From contig UYJD01000004.1 in the NCBI GenBank assembly GCA_900618795.1, positions 228,705 to 292,704 of the forward strand: a DNA stretch of 64,000 nucleotides. Direction: 5' to 3'. The DNA is from Cyanodermella asteris. Its lineage: Eukaryota; Ascomycota; Lecanoromycetes; Ostropales; Stictidaceae. The first letter of the stretch is position 1; each line of letters starts with the position of its first letter. The position numbers and the translations under genes are program-made. Below are positions 46,825 to 58,504 of this stretch, piece after piece. The notes beneath the pieces are model-generated. The model had not been told where the DNA came from, ran no database searches, and saw only the letters and a program-made list of their open reading frames with translations.

Positions 46825-48004
46825 TCAGACAAAGATATCGAACGGCGAATAATCCAGCTCCAACAAAGCCATTGTCGGGTCTGGAGCTATCCTCAGCAAC
46901 TGACAATGCTCGAAACAATACTTCATGCACCACGGTGAATGCGAGCATCCGATGAGCCACGGGGTTGAAAGGTCCTTTTCAACAAGTCTCAACCACTTTT
47001 CCGCCTGTTCCTGCCTCTCCTTCGATTCCCGCCATTGGCGCGAGCCGAGACCAGTCACCAGAGCGGCATAGTCGACGGCGCGCGTGCAGGCGAGCACCAT
47101 GTTTGGAAAGTCGTACGCCAGGTGATGCGCCATTGCAAGGTACTGGTATGCCTCGAGCGTGGCTTCTGCAAAGTATGGATTGTCCTCACAGGCCTTCACA
47201 TACTGCTCTGCTTTCCATATCTCTTGCTGCGCATCCAGACCACGTTCCGGGCTTGTATGGGCCATGAGATACTCACGGGAATTTCGACCGTTGGTGAGAT
47301 CTCTCCTCAAAATCTCATGGTGACGTCTTTCCGGTCCTTCAGCGCAGGCAGCGCAGGCACATGTGATCCAAGCCTCCACCATTGCCTTGTTTCTTCCTTC
47401 CTCGGCTCTGAGAGCGTGATCCGGACCGTTGAGATAAGACACAGTAAGTTCTTCGCCCGGTTCAATGTCTTGCAGCGTGGTGAAACACATCCTGCTATCC
47501 ATGATGGAATGTCTGACTGCATAGACGTTCGGATTGCAGCTGTGTCTCATCTGACACCCACGCTCACAGAAGAACATGCTTCCTATCATGCGCGGAATGC
47601 AGAAGGACAAAGCTCGTATCTCTGACTGTGTAGGCAGTTTCTCGTCTTCCAGGGGCCACCCCTCGATGATTTCCGCCTCATGCACGCAGACGTTGGCTGG
47701 TTGACTGATGATGTACATTTGCTGCCTCATAGGGAGCTCGGAGAACTGCCTAAGCAGCGAGTCCCACTTTTCGTAATCATTTGGCATGGGTCCTTCGGGT
47801 TCGGCACTGATGATTTCAATCAGGATTGGGTCGATCAAGATCCTCGTCCCTTTGGCGATTCGCTTCTTGGCAAATGTGCCTTTCGCATCATCCCGAACAT
47901 CAGCGAGCGACAGGAAATCTGGAGGAAGTCAGCAACAGCTCACAGAGGTCGAACGCATTTGACGAACTCCTGTAGTACATGTCATTGATCACTTGATCGG
48001 ACAT
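46825..48004 (-). CDS. SET-domain protein (SMYD-like)
   Basis: A SET-domain protein of the type that may methylate lysines. Exon 1 (48004–47968) and exon 2 (47918–46825) join as MYYRNFLSLADVRDDAKGTF and give 376 aa; the donor GTTCGT is weak, so the very N-terminus is tentative. The SET start is KGTFAKKRIAKGTRI, and the cofactor and catalytic segments are RHSCNPNVYAV (about residue 137) and DIEPGEELTVSYL. A Cys-rich post-SET patch (CACAACAEG) follows, then a helical C-terminal region of 160 residues as in SMYD-like fungal proteins. The substrate cannot be told. A broken relative lies just downstream. Confidence 0.8.
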
Positions 48005-48365
48005 CTTGAGATCGCGATTATTTAGTGAGAAAGAAACACGGGAGCTGTTGCAGGCTTGTGCAGCTTTCGCTGTGCAATATTCGTTTGCTGGACGTCAAAT
48101 ATCATTCACCCGCGAGTAGCGGACAAGCAGTGAGCTGTCAATACTTCACCAACGGCTCATTGTAGAAAGCGAAAGCGTCCTTACATGAGTCGAGTAATCT
48201 CTCATGTAGCCATCCCTACATGAACAAACGATGATACGAATTATGCCGTGCGGAACATGCCTTCTCTAGCAATGCGCGATTTGTGTCTGAGATTGGGTTG
48301 CTATTGTCACGCAAGCAGCCGGTAGCCAGTGAGTCAAAAGTGATGCCCGTGAAGCCGGACAAGTC
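48005..48365. other. Intergenic region, SET promoter
   Basis: Between two genes on the minus strand. It holds the SET gene promoter and the 3' end of the ipa-type gene. No element stands out. Confidence 0.35.
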
Positions 48366-50763
48366 TCACGCGCGACGGAAGGTAGAGCTCGTCCATCCGT
48401 AATGGCGATTCAGTCTTCGTCCGATGCGTCTCGCCATCCAGGGTGTCAACTTGGCGACCGGATGAGGCTCATGGATTTGCAAGCTTTGTTCAGACGCGAG
48501 ATTCGTCGGCGTAAACTGCCACACCGAGCCATAAAGCTTTTCAATCTGGAAATCCAGAGCAGACATGGCGGCGAGGAAGTCCTTCCAGTCGACTGGCACG
48601 GCGTTGTTCTCCTCAGCGTCGTAAAACAGCGATAAGAAGACCTTGTAAGCCCTTTTCCCAACAGAAAATGTGGGAGTTGTCTCGTCCTTCGGTGGCTCTG
48701 CATCAGTGATCTCGACGGCCACCTTCGATGTATCTGCTACGCCTCTCGTCTTCGGCTTCTCTCTAGGATCCGACTCTCATCGGTTGACGAGATTGTCTTC
48801 TCGGTGCGCGACTCTAGCTCAAGTAGCTTAAGCTTCTCATCAACGTCTAGCCTTGCTGGCTTCTTCTTGTCGCGCTCTTCAGGCGGAACCCACGGCGGTG
48901 TACGCTGTATCGGTCGCGAATCGAGAAAGTCGCCCAGTACCTCTCCAGTAAAGATTCCCCTTGTTTCAAGACAGGTATCCCATCGCGACCAAAAACTGTC
49001 CAGGTTTGCTTCTGACTCCCGCATTCTTTTGACCACACCTTCTGTTCGCTTTCTATCCGCGGGATAATCGAACCTGCGGCCTCCCAAAAAGTCCGCTTCT
49101 CCCATCTCCGCAGCTTTTGCCTTTTCATGCCACCTTGTCATGGGCTCCAGGAGTTTGGCGACTAACGCCACATCTGCCTCCCCACCTTCTTCATCGGCAC
49201 CTGTATCGGCTTCGATCATTGAAGCCCATGGCTCGAACCAGTCGAGCTGCCGCACCATCTCGCTGAGTAATGCAAATTCACCGAAGACCTCGCTCAACCA
49301 GGGAGATATGAGGGCGCTCTGAGAGGGATCTTGATCAAGCATACGCTGTGTTTCGTCTATGGTTCTGGCAAAGCCCCATCGATGAAGCAGGTCTTCACGT
49401 TGCAGGAGTTTCACATATGTCATGAGGTCATTGTTCTGGACACCCTCGGTCGAAACATGAACATTGATCCGTTCAGGATCGTCAAAATCGCGTCTGTAGT
49501 ATTTGCGAAAGGCTGGAGCTGCAATAAACCCTCTTTGAAGTCGCTCATTGAAGGTTCTCCGCATCTGATACAAGAAAGCCCGAACGTTGCAGAAAGGTTG
49601 TATAATCTCTTGCGGAAGGGGCAAGCCGGGCTTCAGCTTGCTAGCTAGCTGCGTGACTTGTTCTCCAAGGTTGTGAAACAGCCGGTCCAAGGTTTGCCAA
49701 TAGACCGGGACCGCATATGCGGATGCGATCATGTCATCAAGGACCCTGTCCCAAAACTGCTTGTTTGGCAGGGAAGATGTATGCTTTCTAAACGCGGGAT
49801 GAACGTTGCCGTCGAAACTTGTGACTCTCTCCAGGCGGTGTTCACCCCAATCATGGACTGTACTGGCAAAATATTCGGGGTCTTCTCTGAGCGAGTTGAT
49901 ATGATCGTGAGCTTCCGCAATTCTACCCTTGAGCAAGGCATATACCCTATCCAGATCGAGGTGACCGGGCATCATATATGGACCCTCCGTCCGAACGGTT
50001 GCGAGCTTAACGGCTTCTAACTTGTCACCAATTTCAAGAGCAGGCTCAGGGAGGATATCGGCTTTCAGCAGGTCCTGTGGTGGAATCTCGTGCAAGGTGT
50101 TCTCACAGCAGCCCACCAAGAACTTAAGAATATGTGCTTGGATCTCAAGTACCAGTAGACATTCGCCAGGATGCATTCCAACCCGGGTCATCAACCAATC
50201 AAAAACGTCGGGATGCTCGTCCCAGGAATAGATTCGGCCATATTCTCTGGCATTGTTGCCACGCAAGAGGCTTGTGTACTCATTCAGGAAGCACGGGAGA
50301 ACTGCCTGATTCGTCATTGCGAAGCTGAAGGACTCGCAGTCAAGGGTCGCAAAGACTTCGGGGGCGTTCCGGCTCGAGATTTCATGAGAAGCAGCAAAGG
50401 CCGAGGATTGGAAAGGTCTTCGAGATTGAGCTGCGGCCACAGCCAGGCACCGCGGAACGCTGTGCCACGAATCCGCCGCGACCTTGGTTCCTTCTTGAAG
50501 GCATCCCAGTCAGGGCGATGTTTAGCAGGTATATCAGGCCAGACCAACCTCAGGGTGTTGCGGCGTTGGTCGGGGCGCTTCTTGAGCCACCGCCGCTGAA
50601 TGGTCGCTTCATGCCTGTTGAGTATGGCCTTGAGGCGGCGATAATGAGTGAAGAGCTCCGTCGCTCGTTGCCGCTGTTCTGCCCGTGCCTGAGAGATGCT
50701 TATTTTGGGCGGAACAAAGGGCAGGCCCATGCCACCCATCAGGTCTGGATCGGTATACGACAT
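48366..50763 (-). CDS. Large 'ipa'-type protein, frame interrupted
   Basis: A protein of roughly 780 residues, of the ascomycete family often labelled 'ipa protein', with no known function. The front (50763 down to about 50390) includes RRLKAILNRHEATIQRRWL and AFRGAWLWPQLNLEDLS. The long middle frame runs to 48813, and the tail EKPKTRGVADTSK to TPTFSVGKRAYKVF and GRRLNRHYGW is highly typical. Two joins need explaining. Near 50360–50395 the frame changes with no GT–AG pair that spares conserved residues, so a one-base frameshift (real or sequencing) is likely. At 48812–48763 a 50-nt GT–AG stretch would restore LLELEEKPKTRG, but the donor GTCGCG is poor. The gene is divergent from MDM12. Confidence 0.7.
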
Positions 50764-51573
50764 TGCGCTTTAGGCTAAGGGGTTATCAGGCCTTATCCAA
50801 GGATAATATGGTGGCATGCAGCATGTCAACTGAGTACATCAAAACTCAAACTCAGCAGAATGTTCTCGCGTTAGGCTACACCAGCAGATTAACCCCACAG
50901 CGCGTCAAAGGTTGAGGCGACCTGGTGAGGTTCGAAACGCCAAATTTGATTAGCAACAACATAGTTCCTCCGTGAAACACCTATCATAGCGGCAACTCCA
51001 GCGAATCCCAGGGCTTAACGACCACCGGCGATGGTTGTGGACGTGCCAGCACCAATCCGGGACACTACGAAGCGCGTTCGTGATGGCTCACGAGCGCAGA
51101 CCGGCGCCGGGGTGCTTTGCCCCCATCACACGTGAGCGCGCTCGGTACCTGCTCGAGAGCTTGCTAGAATAGTGGATGAGGGCATCGCGTGGGTTACTGG
51201 GAGAGGTAACTCACCATATATATATATGGACAGTTGCTTAGCTGAATACCGCCTCAGGTATTCAAGTGAGATGCTTAGTTGCTTAGGAGGGGCCTTCGGT
51301 GAGTGCTTAGGGGACTGCCAGCGAAACGTTAGGTGGTCGCTTAGCTGGCCGATTAGCTCGCCCTCCTTATTTGCATCACGTGTAGCGTGAAACAGAAGGC
51401 CTTACGCCAAGCTTCAGCAGCATTCTTCACGACGTCAGAATCATCTCGACTCTCACTTCATTTGCATGAGCTGGGGGAGAAACTTCTTCCAATCAACAAA
51501 TTACGACAACGTGTCTTGCAAACTTGTTTAGTAACAACTTCTCATCCCGCCCAGACACCCGCAAGATGTATCC
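50764..51573. promoter_or_regulatory. Divergent promoter, ipa-type gene and MDM12
   Basis: The 810 bases between head-to-head start codons hold no ORF of interest. ATCACGTG (51375–51382) matches RTCACRTG, the Cbf1-type site, 190 bases before the MDM12 start. Much of the MDM12-proximal part is made of the repeat listed at 51194–51393. Confidence 0.4.
51194..51393. repeat. Copy 1 of a diverged repeat rich in GCTTAG
   Basis: Starts with TTACTGGGAGAGGTAACTCAC and ends with CACGTGTAGCGTGAAAC. Inside, the hexamer GCTTAG recurs about six times, with TTAG variants, and an AT run of 12 lies at 51216–51227. A related segment with the same end sequences lies at 61110–61367. Confidence 0.55.
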
Positions 51574-52971
51574 ATGTCGGTAGAAATCGATTGGAAAGCC
51601 CTCACCACGGGGCCGGATGGCGACCACCTCAAAGAAGAGATCCGGCGCTTCGTTCACGAAAAGTTTCAAACCGTTCCACTACCCAAGTTCATACGTTCGG
51701 TCAAGGTACATTCCTTCGATTTCGGAGATGAGCCACCAAGCGTGGTCTTGAAGGATATTTGCGATCCGCTAGACGAGTTCTACGAGGAGGACACGGAGAG
51801 CGATGACGATGACAACGAAGAACAAGCCGAACCAGGTCCGGGATCTCACGCAGCGGATGCGCGACCTGTCCCAAAGACTCTTGCAAGCGCAGTCCAGCCC
51901 CAAGACTCGCTGAGAGTCCGCCGTGGAATCGAAGCCGGTGAGTTGCATACCGATCTGAACCCTTCACGCCGGGAATCGCTTGGCTTCGCGGGCGGTACGC
52001 ACCAGCCCGGTCTTCGACAAGTCCCTAGCTTCGTTGACCATCTCACCTCACCCCTTCTGTCCCGATCGAGTACACCTGCGGTCCCCGGTGGAACCTCGAA
52101 CCTCAACTACTTCCACACGCCCCTCAGCGCCGGGCTGTCCGGGACGCAAACCCCGTTCGCTACAGCCGCAGGTTTCAAAAATCCATACCCTGCACCGTGG
52201 TCGGACTATAACTTTCCAGGCAGGGCAGCGTTGCCGCCTTCAAACCGACAAGAGCCGATGCCGCCGCCGAGGATACCGGAGCAGAGCACGGGAGATCCAT
52301 CTACACGGCCGTCGACCGCAAACACGCACCCTCTGTCGAATGCACTGAACCTTTCGGATAGAGATCATGATGCGCTTACAGAGATGGCAACGCCGAGGCC
52401 GGAGCCATCGCCCAACGACATACAGCTGGTGATGCATGTCAAGTACTCCGGAAACGTCAGGCTTGCGCTTAGTGCGGAGATATTGCTTGACTACCCTATG
52501 AGCAGTTTCGTGGGTATCCCATTGCAGCTGACTATCACGGGGGTGACGTTCGATGGCGTGGCCATACTGGCCCACGTGCGCCCATCCGAAGATCGGCCGG
52601 TTCGCGAAGGAGAAGAGAGGGGTCGAGCCCACATCTGCTTCTTGTCCCAAGAAGACGCACAGGCGCTCCTGGGCGCCACGGCGGTCGACCTGGGTCGAGA
52701 GGATCATGAGGAAGCTGAATCGCCGACCGCCAATCGACAGAGTCACCTGGATCCAGCGCACGAGCGGACGGTAGGCAACAAACATGAAGAGACACATGAG
52801 ATGGGCGGGTTGCTCAAGGAGATCAGAGTGGAAAGTGAAATTGGACAGCGACAGGAAGGCAGACAGAGCCTGAAGAACGTGGGTAAGGTAGAAAAGTTTG
52901 TTTTGGAGCAGGTTCGGCGAATCTTCGAGGATGAGTTCGTCTGGCCTAGCTTCTGGACAATCCTCTTATGA
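51574..52971 (+). CDS. MDM12: ERMES subunit Mdm12
   Basis: Mdm12 is the soluble lipid-transfer subunit of ERMES, the bridge between endoplasmic reticulum and mitochondria, and carries an SMP (TULIP) fold. The 465-residue ORF is uninterrupted and begins MSVEIDWKALTTGPDGDHLK, the family's usual start. FVHEKFQTVPLPKFIRSVKV and FDFGDEPPSVVLKDICDP form the N-terminal half. An acidic and Ser/Pro-rich insert of about 200 residues splits the domain, as is common in filamentous ascomycetes. The second half resumes at DIQLVMHVKYSGNVRLALSA, continues through PLQLTITGVTFDGVA and ends in VLEQVRRIFEDEFVWPSFWT. Mmm1, Mdm10 and Mdm34 are its partners elsewhere in the genome. Confidence 0.95.
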   Translation: MSVEIDWKALTTGPDGDHLKEEIRRFVHEKFQTVPLPKFIRSVKVHSFDFGDEPPSVVLKDICDPLDEFYEEDTESDDDDNEEQAEPGPGSHAADARPVPKTLASAVQPQDSLRVRRGIEAGELHTDLNPSRRESLGFAGGTHQPGLRQVPSFVDHLTSPLLSRSSTPAVPGGTSNLNYFHTPLSAGLSGTQTPFATAAGFKNPYPAPWSDYNFPGRAALPPSNRQEPMPPPRIPEQSTGDPSTRPSTANTHPLSNALNLSDRDHDALTEMATPRPEPSPNDIQLVMHVKYSGNVRLALSAEILLDYPMSSFVGIPLQLTITGVTFDGVAILAHVRPSEDRPVREGEERGRAHICFLSQEDAQALLGATAVDLGREDHEEAESPTANRQSHLDPAHERTVGNKHEETHEMGGLLKEIRVESEIGQRQEGRQSLKNVGKVEKFVLEQVRRIFEDEFVWPSFWTILL

Positions 52972-53164
52972 GGGTCCAAACGTGAAGCGGGAATTGAATC
53001 TATCTTACATTATCGTACATCTATTTTTCTCCCTTGTCTCTGCCTAGGCTCCAGCACGGTACCAAACGGTCCAACCATGCAAAATCATCAGTGCAAACCG
53101 ACACGCTCCAAAGCTCGCCATTTCGTCTGAAACTGTTCTTGTGGCACGAAGACGTCACACGGCC
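52972..53164. other. Convergent 3' region
   Basis: Only 193 bases separate the stop codons of MDM12 and the SANT/Myb-like gene, so their 3' ends probably overlap. Confidence 0.5.
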
Positions 53165-54805
53165 TCAAATCAGACGCGCTTCGCACTCCTCAATCTGTCT
53201 CTGAATCTCTCTGAGCTCGACCAGCTTCTGCAGATGGGCCAGGCGTGCCCTTTTCTCGGCGAGCTCCCGATCGATATCGGACTGCGCCCACGCCTCGACG
53301 TTGAGAGACTGCCCGTCGTCCTCGTCATTCAAGAGCGGATCGATGGCATTGTTGTCTGTCTCTGTCTCTGAGATCTGCGGTGGGGGCGTACAAGGGTCAT
53401 AGCTGCGGTCGTGGATGATCATGTCATTTGCGGACACTGAGCCGTAGCCAGATGAATCGGGTGGGAAATTTTTTCCTTCCTTCGTTGCCGCTTCTGAAGA
53501 AAGTTGCGGGTCAATAGGACCAAGATCATCCATATAGTGAGTAGATGAGTTGTGAATAGGCGGGCCAGCAACTGGCGTGTGTTGGCCATATGCACCAGAG
53601 GGTGAGGTCGCACGAGGCACAGTCTTCGCACGGAGCGAGTGGCGGTGGGAGGCTGTCGGCGGTGGCGGCGATTGCTGACGGTGAACCTCAAACAGCTCAA
53701 GCTTGACGTTGGGAGCGGCAGGGAGGGGCAAGGTCTGTCCATATCAGTAAAGGCAGCAATCCGATTTATAATCGGCACTCACCTCTTCGACGCCGAGCGG
53801 TGAATCCGTTGCGTCCAGAGTCTCGTCTGTTGATTCAATATGAGCCCATGTCTCGTTGTTCGATGCTGTCTCTCGTCCGATCTCGCCTTGAACCGGCGAA
53901 GATGCCGCCTGATGTTGATCGAGAGCTGCTGCCTGGTTCAGTTGTTGGAGGCCGCGGGATGCCAATCTGGAGGCCTTGTGCTTGGCTGCACCTCTGCGAT
54001 TGGTAAACTCGTGGTGGTATTTTTGTTGGCATCCACCCATGGTCCGTCCTGGGAAATGCTCGGCGATCTTCTTCAATGACATCAGCTGCTCTAGAGCTTC
54101 CTTGCTCCAGTCCCATGCTCTAGTGCTTCCGCCGGCCACTGTAGATAGGTTAGTCAAGACGGTACAATGTCGAGTTTTGTGAACTTGCTTACTTTTCGGG
54201 TACTTCACAAAGGCATCTTTTGCCTCTCGCAGGTTTCGTGCATAGCTTGTGACGTTGTCTTGGTCCAAATTTGAGGTGTTCTGGGCGGGTTGCGGGATGG
54301 CCAGCTTCTGGCATTGAGCCTCAATGTCTTCCCAGGTGCGTGTTGGAAACATCATCCCAAGGTCCTGTCGTGTAACGTCTGAATTGCGAAGGGCAGTGAG
54401 AACATCAATCTCCTCCGGCGACCACGTCAGGCGCCAAAGGCGTACAATATCGTTCTCCTGCTGCGAACCCATCGTCGTGCTCGGACCGATTGTTGATTGC
54501 CAGCGAAATCGTCTTTCTGCAGTAGAAACGGTGAACGAGAGCTCCTTTTCAGGATAACTAGATACTTCAATTGAGTTGGAGCCAAGTCCTGATTTGGGCA
54601 GGTTCGGCTGGCGTCCCTGAGCATGGTGCGCGAGGTTGGGAGCGGAATGCGCCCCGACGCTGACAATTGTTGTGAATGCGTGACTCAGGCTTCTCGGATC
54701 AAAACCCAATTGCGCGCAGGCGACGGCTGCAATGAAGACTGCAAGCTTGCGAATCGAGACGCTGTAAAACTGCTTCCTCTGTTCATTTGTCAGTAAACAT
54801 CTCAT
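53165..54805 (-). CDS. SANT/Myb-like DNA-binding protein
   Basis: Three exons (54805–54193, 54138–53783, 53734–53165) give about 512 aa. The first intron is 54 nt, a multiple of three and open in frame, with TTGACTAAC as branch region; the second is 49 nt. TWSPEEIDVLTALRNSDVTR and WDWSKEALEQLMSLKKIAEH look like two Myb/SANT-like helices, each with a Trp and an acidic patch. HFPGRTMGGCQQKYHHEFTN fits the recognition helix. The C-terminus is Pro/Ser-rich and closes with a short coiled coil (ELAEKRARLAHLQKLVELRE). The start is uncertain: ATG 54472 (MGSQQENDIVRLWRLTW) would remove 111 residues that I cannot match. A nuclear role is inferred. Confidence 0.65.
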
Positions 54806-57800
54806 TCCAGGCGGGTTCCAGTTGTCCGGCTCTTAATTATACGTTCTCACTTCACGGTGTGAGGACCGGGTTGCTGGCTGAGTCGGTCGCGACGACGTCC
54901 CAATTTTCCGCAGGAATCTGCTTTCCAACCGAGCAACTTGATTTAAGCTCGCAAAGGCATTGCGAAAGGCCGCGAAGCTCGAAGTGTAGGATATACCATC
55001 CATTGAATTGCTGCAGCACGGCACCAAGTTCTGAGGGTCTCAAGCCTCATGCAGCTGATCGGCATCCTCAACGTGTACCGTCAAGAATTCAGTATCTCCA
55101 GGATCATATTTCGCTTGGCTCGCTGTTTCATCGTTTCAATACACCTTTCTTTGATAGCAATTCGTGAGCCTTGTTCGGGTATCAGGTTATATTTACGGGT
55201 TTGATGGTCAACGAGTTCAATTGGACTGGTCCACAGGCCGAAACAAGATGCAGCAGACATCTGCGATGCTCAACAATTGCATTGAGGATGCTAGGAACTC
55301 GCGGATCCGGCTGGGACGAAGCCCTCTGCAAGCGTTTCGGGGAGATGGCAGATCAGGGCATAGACATCGCCGTCAACAGGCAGAGCACGGCATAACACCT
55401 GCACGAGATGCTTTAACGATGAAACTCCGTCGGATTGCACTTTAAATTGCAAATGAAAGCTGAACAAAATCAGCAAAGCGAACAGAATGGGGCCGGCAAG
55501 GGACGGTGCGAGGTGAGTTGTTTGACTCACGTGACGTCTTCCAGGTCACATTATCGATAACGATCGTATACACCAAACCAGAGCTTCAATTACTCCGTCG
55601 AACATCTGCCTTCCGACGACTACTTCCATCAGGCGATCTCATCGGAGAGTCTCTCATACTTAGCTGTGCATGTGAAGTCCGCGACTTCACCGCCCGTTCG
55701 GCAGCTCGATGAGATGAGGACCTGCCGTCCGTATCGTTCCATAAATGCTGTTCTTCGAAACTAGGCAGTATTTGAAGTAGTCTCACCTCAGCGCCTGTTA
55801 GCTTCCGCCTCCAAAGCTAGCCGACAGCAAGTTTCCTCACGATGCGGATGTTCCCTTTAGCATCGCAAGGAAGGGCGCGCTAGTTAGTTGACGTCTCGAG
55901 CACCTCATTTTTTAACGTCTTTCGGAATTTATGGTCACGCAAGTACGTATAGACGCCTGGCGGTTCTTTGGCTCTCTCAAACCCAACACGCCCAACGAGC
56001 TGCCGGATTTGAACATGCTGATTGTATTTGATGCGTCTGGCATTGAATTCCACGTGGCTTACTGCGCCGCGAAAAGTGTTTGCTATACAGCAAATTTGAC
56101 CTGAACAAGGCGGGGTCAGGCACCGCGCCGAGGCGAAAATCCTCACGCCATGGCAACGAAGCTGCCAGTCACTGCGAGGGGGTTTCGTTCCGTCTGCCGA
56201 ATCGCGTGCATATGCGGTCGCGATGTCCCGCTGAAGAACGCCTCAAGCGGAGCGCCGTAATTGCACTTCGCAGCGTGGCTTGCTTGGGCGCAGATGTGGT
56301 GAAACACGTGGTTCTACAACGCCTTCAAGACATTCACGGGCTTTGCACAACATGCAAGATGCTTCTCACGACGTCTAGGGCTGTCACTACGGACAAGCCT
56401 CTGCTGTATTGATTTTACTGTGCGTTGCTGTCTTCTCTGACAACGGAAAGGAGGATCGCTTTCCCCACATGTCTTTTGCCCATGCAGAGCTCTTCAACGA
56501 ACACGACCCTGAAGATAATTTTGAGGAACCTTCCCGACCACTCAATGATGATATCCATTACGACATGCAGCCGGCGCAGACTGTGGACCACTGGCTGCAG
56601 TCTCAGAAGCCACTCAAGCCATCTTGGATGGGATGGGCTGCGAGGCTTGAGCCATGGCAGCATTGCAAAGTCATGGTGGACATCTTGCTGACGCCCGTTG
56701 TCGCCATTCCTTCGAATGCCACTGATGGTGCCATTGGGTTATGCGTCTCGGTCCGTCGTCAGAGATGCATGTGGGGCTTACGCGCCACGGCGGGGTGCAA
56801 GAGGAGTTTGAAGCTGCCAGAGGTCGGATATTTGTGTGGCACTGCGCCAAAAGCTGGGGAAAGCCAACGACGATCCGGGGAACTTTCTGCACGGTCATCA
56901 CAATCGAGTGCGACGCCAACTTCGGAAGTGAAAGGCCGAGCAGGATCGAGACCTCGAGACTGTCTCGCCCCAAGTGCCCTTGACTCCATGGGGCGATGCG
57001 TAAAGCTTAACAGAACGCTGTCACGAGCGCGCCGCGTTTCGACCTGCAGCATGTGAAGTCTCCCCGCCACGGCTTTTCTTGGCTACCACGCAACCCCAGA
57101 TATCTTCAGCGTTTGCGGGAACTTCCTGGAGGCGGCAATGAAGACACTGTCCAATCAAAGCAGCGAGGAGGTCTCTATTGAATACTCTGAATCTTGGTCG
57201 AAGACCCACCGGGTGCTCTCCGGTACCGACTGGGTTAGAACTCTTCCACGTTTTGCAGGTCGCCACTCAACGGTCTGCGCTTTTCTGCCTTGGTACTTAC
57301 AACGTTCTTCGCGTTGCCGGCCAGGGCTGCTCAACGGTTGGTAAGTGCGCGCGACGACATGCTGAGCATGCTTGCATTGCTCGAGGACCACATACGGTCA
57401 CGTTCCGTGCTGGGCAATCAATATTTGCGGTGTTCAATGGAGCCACATAAGGTGATCCATTTTTCACATTGACGGATACTGCTTAGTGTACGAAATACTT
57501 TGATCTGGGGCCCCGCATGCAGCATCTACGCATCCTCGCATCACTAACCTATACCCTGACGCCTTGTCGTGCTTCAGGGTAACCACCACGACTTTGCCCG
57601 AGGCAGAGGAAGGTATCATCCCAAAGTTGTACTTGCTAGCCTTGGTGGCGTCCACATCGTCTACATACCAATATGGGGTATGTGCGATGAGCACCCTGTC
57701 ATTCCGAAATCAGGCAATTCAGACTCACAATTGCATTTTTCACAAGCTCGCAACCTGGTTTCAGCATTCCGAGCCGCTCCACAACATCAGATGTTTCACC

Positions 57801-58504
57801 TGTATATTGGGGTGGCAAATGGTACCCAGATTCCCACTGCGCGGAAAATGCCGTTGCTAAGCTGGTATCTTCAGCTTCTGGCGGATCACACCATTGTGGC
57901 AAAGATCTACTCGGTAAACATTCTGGCATGTGGATATGCAGTACCAACGCTGGGGCGACGTTGTTGCTGGTGCAGGAATCTTGGCCCCCGTCCAACCTTT
58001 TTACCTTCGAGAAATGCCTTTGGTTTCCGTGGTAACTCGAAACGGATACTGATCGACCAACCTCTCAAATGGATCAGCAGGTACACAAGGCTTGTTCCGT
58101 CAGCGCTAAACCACAAGATCGGAAACCTTGTTTGACAAGCTTTCGACAAGCCTGGCGAGTGCATTGACCAGACCGAGGCCAACGCTCTTCTCAAAGCCTT
58201 TCACGCAAGGGCGGAGGTGCTCATCGGGAGAAACTGGTGGCGGTTGTGGGTAACATCGATTCACAATGTTTCGGTGGTCAGGCCTGCATGCACTGACCAG
58301 ACCGAGGCCGTGATATCACGACACATCATTCTGGGGTAAAGGGACCATTTTTGAGCTCACCAATGTATGGCCTGATCAAGTATAAAGACCACCATCCTCT
58401 CCCGCGATCTTTGTTCTTCATCCAGCATCCGACAGCTTCATCTTCCAAACAATCCAAACACTTCTAACTCAAAACCCTCTCATCTTCGAGATCCAATCTT
58501 CAAA
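54806..58504. other. 3.7 kb with only doubtful ORFs
   Basis: No frame here is convincing. ORF 56409–57056 (+, 215 codons) has a protein-like start (DHWLQSQKPLKPSWMGWAAR), after which a different frame (56741–56983) reads better (GRIFVWHCAKSWGKP), as if spliced or decayed. ORF 57569–58135 (+) has no known domain. A 20-base near-repeat lies at 58161–58180 and 58290–58309. The reverse complement of CACGTGAC (55528–55535) is the Cbf1-type GTCACGTG. Confidence 0.35.
58381..58386 (+). promoter_or_regulatory. TATA box of the HsbA-like gene
   Basis: TATAAA lies 119 bases before the start codon at 58505, with a CT-rich leader between them. Position and sequence fit a core promoter of a highly expressed secreted protein. 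Confidence 0.6.

Noticed and set aside
56409-57056. 215-codon ORF as a gene
   Set aside because: The first 90 codons look protein-like, the rest does not. A splice to another frame is possible, but I found no clear GT–AG pair.
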